A stretch of 64,000 nt of DNA, from contig NZ_KB905707.1 in NCBI RefSeq assembly GCF_000380985.1, positions 1-64,000 of the forward strand. Reading direction: 5' to 3'. The stretch's first letter is position 1. Every line of letters starts with the position of its first letter. Position numbers and translations under genes: made by a program. Positions 36,374 to 46,004 of the stretch are shown here, in pieces. The DNA comes from Proteiniphilum acetatigenes DSM 18083 (GTDB lineage: Bacteria > Bacteroidota > Bacteroidia > Bacteroidales > Dysgonomonadaceae). The notes under the pieces are model-generated. The model was not told where the DNA came from and made no database searches. It saw only the letters and a list, made by a program, of their open reading frames with translations.

Positions 36374-37492
36374 ATGACAAAAAATACATTAATAGTCATT
36401 CTTCTGGTGTTCTTTGTTACCGGATTATCATTGACCAATTGTGACAATAACATACCCAAATATGAGAATGTCAGTGTGGAAAGTATAACATTGGACGAAG
36501 ACCTCAAAAAAGGAGTAAGTATAGAGATCGGCGACTCTCTGGTGATTGCAAACCGGTTAACCGTTTTTCCGGAAGATGCCACCAATAAAATGCAAACGTT
36601 TGCCTCTTCCGATGCCGATGTGGCCGTGGTGGATGCCAGGGGAAAAATCAATACAAATTCAGTGGGTACCGCTGTAATAGCTGTAACGGTAGATGGAAAA
36701 TCCGACGAATTTACATTGACGGTAAGAGAAAAAGACGTCATCGAAATCTCTGAAATAGAAATCATTGATCCTGAAATACATATCAATGTAGGATCTGCCG
36801 AAGATCTGAAAACACTCATCATCATATCTCCCGCGGAAGCTTCTATCAACGATTTGCTCTACAGTTCCGACAACCCGTCGGTCGTGGATGTAAACACAAG
36901 CGGGATCATCACGGGGGTCGCTGGTGGAACCGCAAAGGTAACCGTTACATCCAAATATGATCCATCCGTTTCGGGAGAATTTAATGTAAGGGTGTTTGAA
37001 GACTATTCGCGTGAAGGATGGACGTTAACCGCCTCGCAAAATCCTCTTTTTGTAGAAGGGAACAATAATAAACTGGAACATGCACTCGACGGAGATCCTG
37101 CTACATGGTTTGCTTTGGTGAAACCGGGGAAAAGTCATGCGGGTATTTCAATACCTACTGCGGCAAATGGCGGCTTTGTTTATTTCATTGTCGATATGAA
37201 AGCAGAACGCGAGGTAAGTTACTTCAGGATCCGTCACAGGAGCGGTACCGATACGCTTCTCAGATACCGGATCATAGAAGAGGTTTCCGGGAGTAACGAT
37301 GGCGTGAATTTCACTCCTATTGCTACGGATGTTGTTGTCCCGGGCTGGGATGTAGCGGCCACAGTAGAGACGCCGAATCTTGTGATCCCTCAATCGACAT
37401 ACAGGTATCTGAAATTTTATTCTCAGAAGCCGGAATGTTTTGCAACAGACCGGGGATCGGTACAGTTGGCCGAAATCTATATAGGTAAATAG
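36374..37492 (+). CDS. Surface lipoprotein with Ig-like (Big_2) repeats and discoidin-like domain
   Basis: A 372-residue lipoprotein (lipobox SLTNC, Cys23) placed right after susD, where SusE/SusF-type or other surface glycan-binding proteins usually sit. Two bacterial Ig-like Big_2 repeats are visible: one ending VGTAVIAVTVDGKSDEFTLTV (about 100-125) and one with SPAEASINDLLYSSDNPSVVDV then GVAGGTAKVTVTS (about 165-205). The C-terminal 150 residues look like an F5/8 type C (discoidin) domain: LEHALDGDPATWFA, then YRYLKFYSQKPE and VQLAEIYIGK. Carbohydrate binding is likely; no catalytic residues are seen. Confidence 0.75.
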   Translation: MTKNTLIVILLVFFVTGLSLTNCDNNIPKYENVSVESITLDEDLKKGVSIEIGDSLVIANRLTVFPEDATNKMQTFASSDADVAVVDARGKINTNSVGTAVIAVTVDGKSDEFTLTVREKDVIEISEIEIIDPEIHINVGSAEDLKTLIIISPAEASINDLLYSSDNPSVVDVNTSGIITGVAGGTAKVTVTSKYDPSVSGEFNVRVFEDYSREGWTLTASQNPLFVEGNNNKLEHALDGDPATWFALVKPGKSHAGISIPTAANGGFVYFIVDMKAEREVSYFRIRHRSGTDTLLRYRIIEEVSGSNDGVNFTPIATDVVVPGWDVAATVETPNLVIPQSTYRYLKFYSQKPECFATDRGSVQLAEIYIGK

Positions 37493-37600
37493 TATTCTTC
37501 CATTGATGAACTGAGGTTATAAATGATCCGTGATGCATGGTTGATTATTCCGTCACGATTGAATAGAAAATGTATCACGGGTCATTCAAATATTTATATA

Positions 37601-37804
37601 ATGGAAAGATTTTTCAAAGCAACAGTTTTACTGGCACTCTGCTGTGTCTTTATAGCCTGTGGTGACAAAAATGACGGTCCGGGAAATAATAGTCCGGTTA
37701 CGGATGCCCCTAAACTATACCGGATAAGGGTGTCACATGACGGGCTGAGGAGCACCGAGTTTCCGATGCCTCCCTGGCAAGTACGGCAAACCAGATACCT
37801 GTAA
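37601..37804 (+). CDS. Short lipoprotein, possibly the remnant of a longer gene
   Basis: A 67-residue ORF starting MERFFKATVLLALCC and continuing VFIACGDKNDGPGN; the lipobox FIAC and Asn/Gly-rich tether are those of an exported surface lipoprotein. Only about 45 residues follow the lipidation site (ending MPPWQVRQTRYL), too few for a domain. Either a very small lipoprotein or the 5' end of a gene broken by a frameshift or deletion; 37805-37870 holds no obvious continuation. It sits inside the PUL between the Ig/discoidin protein and GH105. Confidence 0.55.
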   Translation: MERFFKATVLLALCCVFIACGDKNDGPGNNSPVTDAPKLYRIRVSHDGLRSTEFPMPPWQVRQTRYL

Positions 37805-37916
37805 CCGGATTGTAAGTTAAAATCAATGAATTGTATAAAACGAGCATGGGCATTATTACTCCCAAGGCATACTTAAATTGTCTTGTGTCTTGATTCCTGG
37901 CTCCAACATTTATCGT

Positions 37917-39032
37917 ATGAAAAAGAATTACCGCTTTATTTGTGTATTATTTGTAACTGTTTTCTTGGCAACAAACTCTGTTGCGTCTCAGGATTATTTT
38001 GATAATTTCCCTGTAAATGCAGATCCCAAAAGTGTTGGTGATAAACTGAGTAAACGCTTTTTGGAGAGTAAACATCAGTTGTATTTCGATAAAGGAATAC
38101 ATTATGCTGAAGTATGCACCTGGTATGGAGCACTCCGGTTCGCAGAGCTGACCGATGATCAGGCATTGATAAAACAACTGAGAAACCGCTTCGAATTACT
38201 GTTCCACATAGAAAAGGATCTTCTTCCCCCGCCCATCCATGTAGACCAGAATATGTTCGGATGCCTGCCTCTCAGATTGTACGGTATAACCGGGGATAAG
38301 CGCTATCTGGATCTCGGGCTGCCCTATGCCGACACCCAATGGATACTGCCGGCCAATGCCAGAGAGGAAGAGCGTAAATGGCATGAGAAAGGATATTCCT
38401 GGCAAACCCGCCTCTGGATAGATGATATGTATATGATTACGATCGTACAATCCGAAGCCTATACTATTACCGGGAATGCCGAATACATGAACAGGGCCGC
38501 CAAAGAGATGGTATTGTATCTGGATGAGTTGCAACATGCCAATGGCCTTTTCTACCATGCACCGGACGTGCCTTTTTATTGGGGACGGGGCGACGGCTGG
38601 ATGGCGGTAGGAATGACCGAACTTCTGTTCAATTTACCGGAAAGCGATCCCAACAGGGAACGCATCCTTAAAGGGTATCTCCTGATGATGAACAATCTGA
38701 AAAAATATATCAACAGAGACGGACTTTGGAATCAACTGATCGATGATCCCGAATCCTGGACGGAAACATCCGGATCGGCCATGTTCACTTATGCCATGAT
38801 TGCCGGTGTGAAGAACGGCTGGCTGGATGAGGGGGAATTTGCACCTGTCGCCCGCAGGGCCTGGCTCTCATTGTGCAATTATATAAACGATGACAATGAT
38901 CTTACCGAAGTATGTATCGGCACTGGTAAAAAGAACAGTAAGCAATATTACCTTGATCGCCCTCGTATAGCAGGCGATTTTCATGGACAAGCGCCTGTAT
39001 TATGGTGTGCTTATGCCTTACTCGATAAATAG
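37917..39032 (+). CDS. GH105 unsaturated glycosyl-uronate hydrolase, secreted
   Basis: A 371-residue second GH105 enzyme. Start 37917 gives MKKNYRFICVLFVTVFLATN and a signal peptide cut near SVAS; unlike the first copy there is no lipobox, so it should be periplasmic. Shared signatures with the paralogue at 29513: EVCTWYGALRFAEL, PIHVDQNMFG, YADTQWILP, TRLWIDDMYMI (165-175), PFYWGRGDGWMAVGM and SGSAMFTYAMIAGVKNGWLD. Two GH105 enzymes of different location or specificity in one locus suggest stepwise cleavage of products from different pectin lyases, which must be encoded elsewhere as no lyase gene is in the window. Confidence 0.9.
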   Translation: MKKNYRFICVLFVTVFLATNSVASQDYFDNFPVNADPKSVGDKLSKRFLESKHQLYFDKGIHYAEVCTWYGALRFAELTDDQALIKQLRNRFELLFHIEKDLLPPPIHVDQNMFGCLPLRLYGITGDKRYLDLGLPYADTQWILPANAREEERKWHEKGYSWQTRLWIDDMYMITIVQSEAYTITGNAEYMNRAAKEMVLYLDELQHANGLFYHAPDVPFYWGRGDGWMAVGMTELLFNLPESDPNRERILKGYLLMMNNLKKYINRDGLWNQLIDDPESWTETSGSAMFTYAMIAGVKNGWLDEGEFAPVARRAWLSLCNYINDDNDLTEVCIGTGKKNSKQYYLDRPRIAGDFHGQAPVLWCAYALLDK

Positions 39033-39175
39033 TCTAATGAAATTGAACGTTTTCGTTAAGCTAAATGAGCAGAGGATAAGCTTGCTTATACTATGCCATA
39101 GCGAAAAAACGCCTAATGAAATTGAAAGGTTAATGTGTCAGCGATTTAGAATACTTCAATAAAACAACTTCAATT

Positions 39176-40546
39176 ATGAGACATCTGTATGCTTGTTTAT
39201 GTATCTTTTCCCTTCTTTGCTTTGGTTGTGAAGATGGTCCGGATGATCCGGGCAATAGCGAAAAGCCTGCTCTGAAAATAAATACACAGGAAAAACTGGT
39301 TGCGAATGCTGCCGGATCATTCGACATCTATGTGACTTCCAATAGTTCATGGACCATTGAATCCAAAAATTCATGGCTGAGACCGGAAAGAAAGGAAGGA
39401 AAAGGGGATATATCGGTAAGAATTCAGTATGATGAGAGTACTGCGGATAAACGTACCGGTATCATTGTGTTTACCTGTGAAGGGGTATCCCCTGTTGAAC
39501 TGACCGTAACCCAGACCAGGCTTACGTTCACCAATCCCATAGCGGGAATACCGGATCCGTGGATCATAAAGCATGAAGGATCTTATTACCTGTGTAAAGC
39601 GGACGGAAATGGAATAAATATAGCCCGGTCCGACAAGCTGTCCGAATTCCCCCATACCCGCAGGGTATGGAATTGTCCTATTGACGTGGGGAACAGTAAA
39701 CCGTGGAACGTGACACATGTCTGGGCGCCCGAATTACATCGCGTCGACGGCAGGTGGTACATCTATTACGCTGCCGGACGTCCCCACTCAGAGACAAATT
39801 CCTACGGCTATCAGCGTAGCGGGGTATTACGGGCGAAGACCGACGATCCGATGGGGGAGTGGGAAGATATGGGCATGCTCTATACGGGCGATAACTACCA
39901 GCCGGGCGTCGTGCCCGATGCTTCCAACACCCATTACGCGATTGATCTGGGTGTATTCATGTTGAACGGAAAATTATACGCTGTGTGGTCGGGGAATCCG
40001 GCTGGCAGTTCCGAGCAAAAGCTCTACATTGCCGCCATGTCTGATCCCTGCACCATATCCTCGTCAAGATCCGCGATATCGGGTGCCGATAAGTATTGGG
40101 AACTCATCTCTTCTGCGACGAAAATAAATGAAGGACCGGCATTCCTGAAAAACAGGGAGCAGGGTAAATTTTTTGTGGTCTACTCCTGCAACGGTTCATG
40201 GACAAAGCACTATCGTCTGGGTTATATTATGCTCAATGATACGTTGGCTGATCCCACCCATCCTGCTAACTGGACTAAGTCCGTAACGGACGTCTTTTAC
40301 CGCAACGATGATTCGGCCGGTGCTGATGGAGTGAACGGAGTGGGGCACTGTAGCTTCACAAAATCGCCTGACGATGCGGAAGACTGGATCGTCTACCATG
40401 TCAAAAACCGTAACGACAGCGGTTGGTCATCAGGCAGGTCGACATTCATTCAGAAATTTACGTGGAAGCCCGATGGAACACCGTCTTTCGGAACTCCTGC
40501 GGGATGGGGAGAGAGCCTGGCAATCCCTTCGGGTGAAAGCCACTGA
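39176..40546 (+). CDS. BACON-domain GH43 glycoside hydrolase, lipoprotein
   Basis: A 456-residue lipoprotein (lipobox CFGC, Cys18). Residues about 45-115 form a BACON domain (VTSNSSWTIESKNSW, GIIVFTCEGVSPVELTVTQ). From about 118 a five-bladed GH43 propeller follows: GIPDPWIIKHEG with the putative base Asp127, THVWAPELHRVDGRWYIYY, and KINEGPAFLKN with the putative acid Glu. GH43 covers alpha-L-arabinofuranosidases, arabinanases and beta-xylosidases; in a locus with two GH105 enzymes, removal of arabinose from pectic side chains is the likeliest role. It is the last gene of the PUL; a direct repeat (CTAATGAAATTGAA, twice) lies in the gap before it. Confidence 0.88.
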   Translation: MRHLYACLCIFSLLCFGCEDGPDDPGNSEKPALKINTQEKLVANAAGSFDIYVTSNSSWTIESKNSWLRPERKEGKGDISVRIQYDESTADKRTGIIVFTCEGVSPVELTVTQTRLTFTNPIAGIPDPWIIKHEGSYYLCKADGNGINIARSDKLSEFPHTRRVWNCPIDVGNSKPWNVTHVWAPELHRVDGRWYIYYAAGRPHSETNSYGYQRSGVLRAKTDDPMGEWEDMGMLYTGDNYQPGVVPDASNTHYAIDLGVFMLNGKLYAVWSGNPAGSSEQKLYIAAMSDPCTISSSRSAISGADKYWELISSATKINEGPAFLKNREQGKFFVVYSCNGSWTKHYRLGYIMLNDTLADPTHPANWTKSVTDVFYRNDDSAGADGVNGVGHCSFTKSPDDAEDWIVYHVKNRNDSGWSSGRSTFIQKFTWKPDGTPSFGTPAGWGESLAIPSGESH

Positions 40547-40567
40547 TGCTCATCATCAATATTATTG

Positions 40568-40598
40568 TCGGCACGGGTATGGGGCATATCCGTGCCGA
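40568..40598 (+). terminator. Hairpin at the end of the PUL
   Basis: TCGGCACGG (40568-40576) pairs perfectly with CCGTGCCGA (40590-40598), 13-base loop, 21 bases after the GH43 stop. Followed by TGTTTATC rather than a clean T-run. A second small palindrome, CCGCCTTGAAGGCGG, lies at 40654-40668. Confidence 0.55.
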
Positions 40599-40729
40599 TG
40601 TTTATCAGTGTTGTACCGCTTGTACTTTAGGAATATGAGGGTAAAATAGACATCCGCCTTGAAGGCGGTCGTCGGGTGCCCGGGTAAACAAATATATGCA
40701 AGATACTGTTTTTTCTGTAAGAACAGGGA

Positions 40730-41212
40730 TCAGGGAATATCCTGTAATCTGCTTTTACGGGGTGGAATACCGTAACGTTTGGTATATAGGCTTATCAAAT
40801 GCGATATATTCTTGAAGTTGTACATGGCGGCTATATCTGTAATGCTCATATCCGAATTGACCACTAATGAGTTGATTTCTTCCATTTTCCTGTCTAACAT
40901 CCATTGATAAGGCGTTTGTCCGAAACACTTCTTAAAATGACGTGTGAAAGTTTTTATGCAATCATAACCACAAAGTCCCGCCAGTTCATACATATTTTTT
41001 GCAGAAGAGTAATTACTTAACACACTATCCTCAAAGCGTTTTGATTTTGAAGAACGCGGGATCAGTTTTACAAGTACGATCTCATTATCGGGCGACGAGG
41101 TAACTCTGCTTTTTAGTCCGTCCGAGAAAGTAAACGTGCATGATACTACATCCGTCAGCAAATATTTGCGTACGTCATTCCTTCTGTTATTTTTTAATTT
41201 AATGCCGTCCAT
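40730..41212 (-). CDS. AraC-type transcriptional regulator, single-domain (copy 1)
   Basis: About 160 residues. The C-terminal half is an AraC/XylS DNA-binding domain: ELAGLCGYDCIKTFTRHFKK and FGQTPYQWMLDRKMEE, then the second HTH in MSITDIAAMYNFKNISHLISLY. The N-terminal 60 residues (YLLTDVVSCTFTFSDG) are not a known ligand domain and are nearly identical in the copy at 62764. Start 41212 (MDGIKLK) is preferred over 41224 because the copy starts at the matching ATG. It points toward the PUL but on the opposite strand; a link to the PUL is not shown. Confidence 0.85.
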   Translation of the reverse strand: MDGIKLKNNRRNDVRKYLLTDVVSCTFTFSDGLKSRVTSSPDNEIVLVKLIPRSSKSKRFEDSVLSNYSSAKNMYELAGLCGYDCIKTFTRHFKKCFGQTPYQWMLDRKMEEINSLVVNSDMSITDIAAMYNFKNISHLISLYTKRYGIPPRKSRLQDIP

Positions 41213-41342
41213 ACAATCTTCCACTACTTAGATGAATATTTTTAATGACCGCAGTCAAGACAGCGAATATGCTACTTTTACAGGGTTTTGCAGATAAGTG
41301 TATAAATTATTGATATATAGTTGGGTAGGGTGTTTTTGACTT

Positions 41343-41525
41343 TTATTTGTCGATAATTTTTAATTCGACACCCCCTTTTGCAATCGCTGTTTGTCTGATT
41401 CTTTTTGATAATTCCGTATTTGTTTTACCATTTAACGCCTTCCGGATCGTAGGGTACGTTACATTGAGCAGTTTCATAATCTCTTTTCGTACCGAATAGT
41501 CAACTTTTATGATAGTATTTTCCAT
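41343..41525 (-). CDS. Small DNA-binding-type protein (60 aa)
   Basis: A 60-residue protein with a helix-turn-helix-like core: VRKEIMKLLNVTYPTIRKAL followed by NGKTNTELSKRIRQTA, the pattern of small Bacteroidetes HTH proteins that sense or control mobile elements and host genes. It is divergent from the repressor-like gene at 41646 with 120 bases between, and that gap carries repeated GACAATTTTCTA motifs. I do not recognise a named family. Coding status is supported by the HTH pattern and the divergent arrangement. Confidence 0.6.
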   Translation of the reverse strand: MENTIIKVDYSVRKEIMKLLNVTYPTIRKALNGKTNTELSKRIRQTAIAKGGVELKIIDK

Positions 41526-41596
41526 TTTTGTTATATGTGAAAATTTTTCTATACCTTTATAGCGGTTTTCAAATTGAAACTTTACGCAAAGTTATA

Positions 41597-41638
41597 GACA
41601 ATTTTCTAATTAATCAAATTTTCCCGGACAATTTTCTA
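41597..41638 (+). promoter_or_regulatory. Operator-like direct repeats, 30-bp spacing
   Basis: GACAATTTTCTA occurs at 41597-41608 and 41627-41638, exactly 30 bases (about three helical turns) apart, immediately before the start at 41646. A third copy lies inverted within the gene: AATAGAAAATTGTCCGG at 41795-41811 is the exact reverse complement of 41624-41640 (17 bases). Confidence 0.7.
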
Positions 41639-41645
41639 TTTTTTC

Positions 41646-42026
41646 ATGAAAATAATACAAAGGTTATATCAATATATAAATGAGAAGGGGGTAAGGCCGG
41701 CTGAGTTTGAGAGGATGATTGGCGTTTCCAATGGTTATATAAGTAAAATGTATGCAAGGCTTTCGGATGTAGGGGAGGGTATTCTTTTACAGATAATAGA
41801 AAATTGTCCGGATTTGAACCCGATGTGGTTGATTTTAGGCAGAGGTGAAATGTTCAATGATCCGGGAGATAATAATATTCCGGAACCGGTTTTAGATAAA
41901 CTTCTCAATGAGATCAAAGAATTATCAGCCAAGAATGAGAGACTAAAAATGGAAAATGAACGTTTAGCCAATGAAATAGGAAAAAAAAGCCTGTCTTATA
42001 AATCTTCTGCTGTCGTCGGGCCGTAA
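41646..42026 (+). CDS. Phage-repressor-like HTH protein with coiled coil
   Basis: A 126-residue regulator. The N-terminal HTH (RLYQYINEKGVRPAEFERMIGVSNGYISKM) is of the XRE/CI type found in prophage and mobile-element repressors of Bacteroidetes, followed by CPDLNPMWLILGRGEMF, a segment typical of that group. Residues about 85-112 form a charged coiled coil (LLNEIKELSAKNERLKMENE), suitable for dimerisation. There is no peptidase or sensor domain. It is divergent from the 60-residue HTH gene and has three copies of an operator-like motif around its start. No phage genes are nearby. Confidence 0.8.
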   Translation: MKIIQRLYQYINEKGVRPAEFERMIGVSNGYISKMYARLSDVGEGILLQIIENCPDLNPMWLILGRGEMFNDPGDNNIPEPVLDKLLNEIKELSAKNERLKMENERLANEIGKKSLSYKSSAVVGP

Positions 42027-42059
42027 TTGAGGTCATATAATTTTACCATCCATTTGGTC

Positions 42060-42094
42060 AAAAAAAAAGGAGTTGCCTTGTTAGAGACAACTCC
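42060..42094 (-). terminator. Terminator of the small barrel gene
   Basis: On the minus strand GGAGTTG (42094-42088) pairs with CAACTCC (42075-42069), followed by nine T (42068-42060). It ends the transcript of the gene at 42143-42613. Confidence 0.85.
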
Positions 42095-42142
42095 CTCTCT
42101 AGAAAAGAATTACTCGTAAAATTCAAAACAGTTTCTTAATTT

Positions 42143-42613
42143 TTATCTGAACGTGTAGCGCAAACTGAGTGCAAATCCGCTAAACCAATAGTCGTTGTAG
42201 CTGTTGGTGAAATTAAACGAGGGCTTCCAGTCTAAAGAGACATTAAACGGAGCCGTGGGGAAGACATACTCGATACCTCCAATCAGATCAGCTCCAAGCA
42301 GAAAAGCGTTGTCGTAACGGTTTTTATCTTTGCGTATTCCCCCGAGATGGGCGCCAAGTCCCACATACCAATCTAAGCCGGGTGCACCGGGGATAGGTTG
42401 TTGATATTCGTACAACCCGGTAAGCAAGAAGTAATTGGGTGATGCTGCAAGGATAAACTCGCCTGCCGATGCGGGTGCAAAGAAATGTTTCAGCGTTACA
42501 CCGCTGTCATAGCCCAATCTCACACCGAGGGCGGTATTGTACTGTTGTGCGTTGAGTGTAGTTGCAAAAGCTGTCATTAGAAGAGCTGCGAAAAGTAGTT
42601 TTTTTAGTTTCAT
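42143..42613 (-). CDS. Small outer-membrane beta-barrel protein
   Basis: A 156-residue protein with signal peptide (MKLKKLLFAALLMTAFATTL, cut near NAQ) and about eight amphipathic strands (NTALGVRLGYDSGVTLKHF, WYVGLGAHLGGIR, LLGADLIGGIEYVF, FSGFALSLRYTFR), ending in an aromatic-Arg pair. It is the size of an OmpX/OmpW-like eight-stranded barrel. Function unknown; such proteins are often stress- or adhesion-related. It has its own strong terminator downstream. Confidence 0.75.
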   Translation of the reverse strand: MKLKKLLFAALLMTAFATTLNAQQYNTALGVRLGYDSGVTLKHFFAPASAGEFILAASPNYFLLTGLYEYQQPIPGAPGLDWYVGLGAHLGGIRKDKNRYDNAFLLGADLIGGIEYVFPTAPFNVSLDWKPSFNFTNSYNDYWFSGFALSLRYTFR

Positions 42614-42724
42614 ACGATTGGTTTATATAGGAAGATAACAAATAACCGTGCATATTGTTTGCTGTCATTTAAAAACATTATCGAATTATCATCCCAACCT
42701 CTTCCCGGTTTCACTATTAGTTTT

Positions 42725-43306
42725 TCACTTTTCACTTTTCACTTCTAAATAGCATTTTCTGCAGAGAGGCTGGTATTCGTCGGTCTCGCCTAACATCACC
42801 TGTTTATCGTTTTTTACCAACCGGTGCGAGTAGTTTGCCAGGTTACCGCAACGTACGCAGATGGCATGTACTTTTATTACATCATCGGCAATGGCACACA
42901 ATGCCGGCATCGGGCCGAAGGGAATGCGTTTGAAATCCATGTCGAGCCCGGCAATGATCACCCTGATCCCCTGGTCGGCCAGATTCTGGCACACATCCAC
43001 TAATCCCATGTCGAAGAACTGTGCCTCATCGATCCCTATCACTTCCGCTCCCGAGGAGAGAAGTAAGATATTACTGGAGTGTTCCACAGGGGTGGAAAGA
43101 ATGGCGTTTTTATCGTGCGATACTACCTCCTCTTCGGAATAGCGGGTATCGATGGCGGGCTTAAAGATTTCTACCGTTTGACGTGCAAACTGGGCACGGC
43201 GTAATCTGCGCAGTAATTCTTCGGTTTTGCCGGAGAACATTGATCCGCAAATAACTTCGATGCGTCCGGTGCGTGCTGTTTCGTTTAGTTTGTTTTCGTT
43301 ATACAT
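42725..43306 (-). CDS. tdk: Thymidine kinase
   Basis: A 193-residue type II thymidine kinase of the dNTP salvage pathway (thymidine plus ATP to dTMP). Motifs: P-loop [19 protein letters not shown] (19-37), the DEAQFFD switch ([11 protein letters not shown]), and the zinc lobe with CVRCGN and CRKC near the C-terminus. The last residues EVKSEK are encoded by GTGAAAA/TTTTCAC repeats that continue past the stop codon, so a simple repeat forms the gene's 3' end. mutS lies 69 bases upstream on the same strand and may be cotranscribed. Confidence 0.96.
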   Translation of the reverse strand: MYNENKLNETARTGRIEVICGSMFSGKTEELLRRLRRAQFARQTVEIFKPAIDTRYSEEEVVSHDKNAILSTPVEHSSNILLLSSGAEVIGIDEAQFFDMGLVDVCQNLADQGIRVIIAGLDMDFKRIPFGPMPALCAIADDVIKVHAICVRCGNLANYSHRLVKNDKQVMLGETDEYQPLCRKCYLEVKSEK

Positions 43307-43375
43307 CTTCTGTTCGGATGTTTCTTTCCTGATATGTTTTCTGACGGTTTACCAGGTACGGCAATATAAGGGGAA

Positions 43376-45991
43376 TTATTTTCCTTTGACAATTTTCTTG
43401 ATTTCGTTTAGTTTGTTGAGTGCCTCGATGGGGGTTAGGTTGTTTACATCGAGGTTGATGATCTCGTCTCGCACCTGACTGAGGATCGGATCATCCAATT
43501 GGAAGAAACTCAACTGATAGCCTTCCCGTTTTTCTACAAAATCCTGAATAGGTTTTTTGATCATCTCTTTCCGGTTAGAGGATTCCATCTGGGCAAGGAT
43601 CGCATCTGCCCGGTTGGTAATACTTTGTGGAACACCGGCCATTTTTGCCACATGGATACCGAAGCTGTGCTCGCTTCCGCCCGGCACTAATTTACGCAGG
43701 AAGATCACTTTATTGTCGATCTCCTTTACCGCCACATTGTAGTTCTTAATACGTTTGAACGATTTCTCCATCTCATTCAGTTCGTGATAATGCGTAGCGA
43801 AGAGTGTCTTGGCTCGCGCTTTCGGATTTTCGTGTATATATTCCACTATCGCCCAGGCGATGGAGATACCGTCGTAGGTGCTTGTCCCACGTCCCAGTTC
43901 ATCAAAAAGGACCAAACTGCGATCTGACAGGTTATTGAGGATATTGGCCGCTTCGTTCATCTCTACCATAAAAGTGGATTCACCAAGAGAGATGTTGTCC
44001 GATGCACCTACTCTGGTAAATATCTTATCTACCAGTCCGATCTTCGCGGAATCGGCCGGTACAAAACATCCGATCTGTGCCATCAGCGTGATAAGTGCAA
44101 TCTGGCGGAGGAGTGCCGATTTTCCCGCCATATTGGGTCCCGTAATGATGATGATCTGTTGGTTTTCGCTATCCAAATAAAGGTCGTTTGCAATAAACGG
44201 TTCTCCGGCAGGGAGTTGTTTCTCGATTACCGGATGGCGGCCGCTTTGTATGTCGATGATTTCGGAGTCGTTGATCTCCGGCCGGATATACTTGTTTTCT
44301 TGTGCTACGTTGGCGAAAGCGAGAAGACAATCGGCCCGGGCAATTATGTTAGCGTTGGTCTGTATAGCAGGAATATATCCCAGCAGGCTTTCTACCAATG
44401 AGGAGTAAATACGGTTCTCAAGCGAGATAATTTTCTCTTCGGCTCCCAGGATCTTCTCTTCATATTCTTTCAGTTCTGCCGTGATATATCGTTCGGCGTT
44501 TACTAATGTCTGTTTGCGTATCCAGTCTGCCGGGGCTTTGTCTTTATGGGTGTTGCGTACTTCGATATAATAGCCGAAGACATTGTTAAAAGCTACTTTT
44601 AGCGATGGTATACCGGTCCTTTCACTCTCTCGTTGCTGGATTTGCATCAGGTAATCTTTACCTGAATAGGCGATCTGGCGCAGTTCGTCCAACTCTTTGT
44701 CCACACCCTTCCTGATATATCCACCCTTGTGTAGCAAGGTCGGTGGGTCAGGGACAATCTCTTTTTCGATACGATCCCGGATCGCGAGGCAGGGGTCGAG
44801 TTTCTCTCCCATCTCTACAATACTTTGGTTATCGGATGAGAGGAAAGCTTCCCTGATTGGCTCAATGGCAGTGAGCGCTACTCTCAATTGCGCTACTTCC
44901 CTCGGATTGATCCTCCCCGTGGCGGCTTTAGAGATGATCCGCTCTAAATCGCCTATGAGTGGGAGTTGTTGTTCAAGCAACATTTTCAGTTCCGGATTCC
45001 GGAAAAAATGTTCTACTACGTCCAGGCGTGACTCGATAGGTTTAGCTTCCTTCAAGGGAAACACCGTCCATCTGCGCAGCAGTCGTGAACCCATTGGGGA
45101 AATGGTTTTGTCAAGCACATTGAGAAGGCTTTTTCCTCCTTCGTTGAGAGGATTGATCAATTCCAGGTTGCGTATGGTGAATCTGTCGAGTCTTACGAAA
45201 CGCTCTTCTTCAATACGTAACAAGGAAGTTATATGTCCAATATGTTTATGTTGCGTGATATCCAGGTAATGGAGTATGGCACCTGAAGCGATAATTCCTT
45301 GTGTAAGCTGCTCGATCCCGAAGCCTTTCAGATTTTTTGTCTGAAAATGGGAAAGTAATCTGTCGCGGGCACTGCTTTCAGTAAAAATCCAGTCGTCCAG
45401 TTCAAAAAGGAACCATTGAGAACCGAAGGCTTCTTCAAACTTCTTTTTATTGCCTCGTTCAATGAGTATCTCTTTCGGAGCAAAGTTGGAAAGAAGCTTA
45501 TCAATATCATCCACTGTACCTTCAGCAGTGAGGAATTCACCGGTAGAAATATCGAGAAAAGCAGTCCCGAACCGATTCCCTTTTTCCATATGCATTGCAC
45601 AGAGAAAATTATTTTCTTTGTGATTCAATATGTTATCGTTGATAGAGACCCCAGGAGTGACTAATTCCGTAATTCCCCGCTTCACCAGTTTCTTGGTCAT
45701 CTTTGGATCTTCCAATTGGTCGCAGATAGCCACCCGTTTGCCTGCACGCACTAGTTTCGGCAGGTAGGTATCCAGAGCATGATGAGGAAAACCTGCCAGT
45801 TCCACAAACTGCGCCGTACCGTTTGCCCTTCGTGTAAGTGTAATACCCAGTATTTCTGAAGCCACGACGGCATCATCCGAAAATGTCTCATAAAAATCAC
45901 CTACACGAAACAGCAATATAGCGTCGGGATGTTGTGTTTTTATCTCAACGTACTGCTTCATCATCGGTGTTTCTGCTATCTTTTTTCCCAC
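43376..45991 (-). CDS. mutS: DNA mismatch repair ATPase MutS
   Basis: An 871-residue MutS1. It recognises mismatches and small loops and recruits MutL. Domains in order: N-terminal mismatch-recognition with [10 protein letters not shown] (the Phe-x-Glu motif), connector, core/clamp domains with long helices, and the ABC-type ATPase: Walker A GPNMAGKS at 618-625, [21 protein letters not shown], Walker [13 protein letters not shown] and FATHYHEL. Length and motifs are complete. Its leader (45992-46060) is built of TTCAAGA and TAATTAG units. tdk follows on the same strand. Confidence 0.97.
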   Translation of the reverse strand: MGKKIAETPMMKQYVEIKTQHPDAILLFRVGDFYETFSDDAVVASEILGITLTRRANGTAQFVELAGFPHHALDTYLPKLVRAGKRVAICDQLEDPKMTKKLVKRGITELVTPGVSINDNILNHKENNFLCAMHMEKGNRFGTAFLDISTGEFLTAEGTVDDIDKLLSNFAPKEILIERGNKKKFEEAFGSQWFLFELDDWIFTESSARDRLLSHFQTKNLKGFGIEQLTQGIIASGAILHYLDITQHKHIGHITSLLRIEEERFVRLDRFTIRNLELINPLNEGGKSLLNVLDKTISPMGSRLLRRWTVFPLKEAKPIESRLDVVEHFFRNPELKMLLEQQLPLIGDLERIISKAATGRINPREVAQLRVALTAIEPIREAFLSSDNQSIVEMGEKLDPCLAIRDRIEKEIVPDPPTLLHKGGYIRKGVDKELDELRQIAYSGKDYLMQIQQRESERTGIPSLKVAFNNVFGYYIEVRNTHKDKAPADWIRKQTLVNAERYITAELKEYEEKILGAEEKIISLENRIYSSLVESLLGYIPAIQTNANIIARADCLLAFANVAQENKYIRPEINDSEIIDIQSGRHPVIEKQLPAGEPFIANDLYLDSENQQIIIITGPNMAGKSALLRQIALITLMAQIGCFVPADSAKIGLVDKIFTRVGASDNISLGESTFMVEMNEAANILNNLSDRSLVLFDELGRGTSTYDGISIAWAIVEYIHENPKARAKTLFATHYHELNEMEKSFKRIKNYNVAVKEIDNKVIFLRKLVPGGSEHSFGIHVAKMAGVPQSITNRADAILAQMESSNRKEMIKKPIQDFVEKREGYQLSFFQLDDPILSQVRDEIINLDVNNLTPIEALNKLNEIKKIVKGK

Positions 45992-46004
45992 AAATCTTTA
46001 TTTA

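Noticed and set aside
41343-42026. Prophage
   Set aside because: Only the repressor-like pair is seen; no structural, replication or lysis genes lie nearby.
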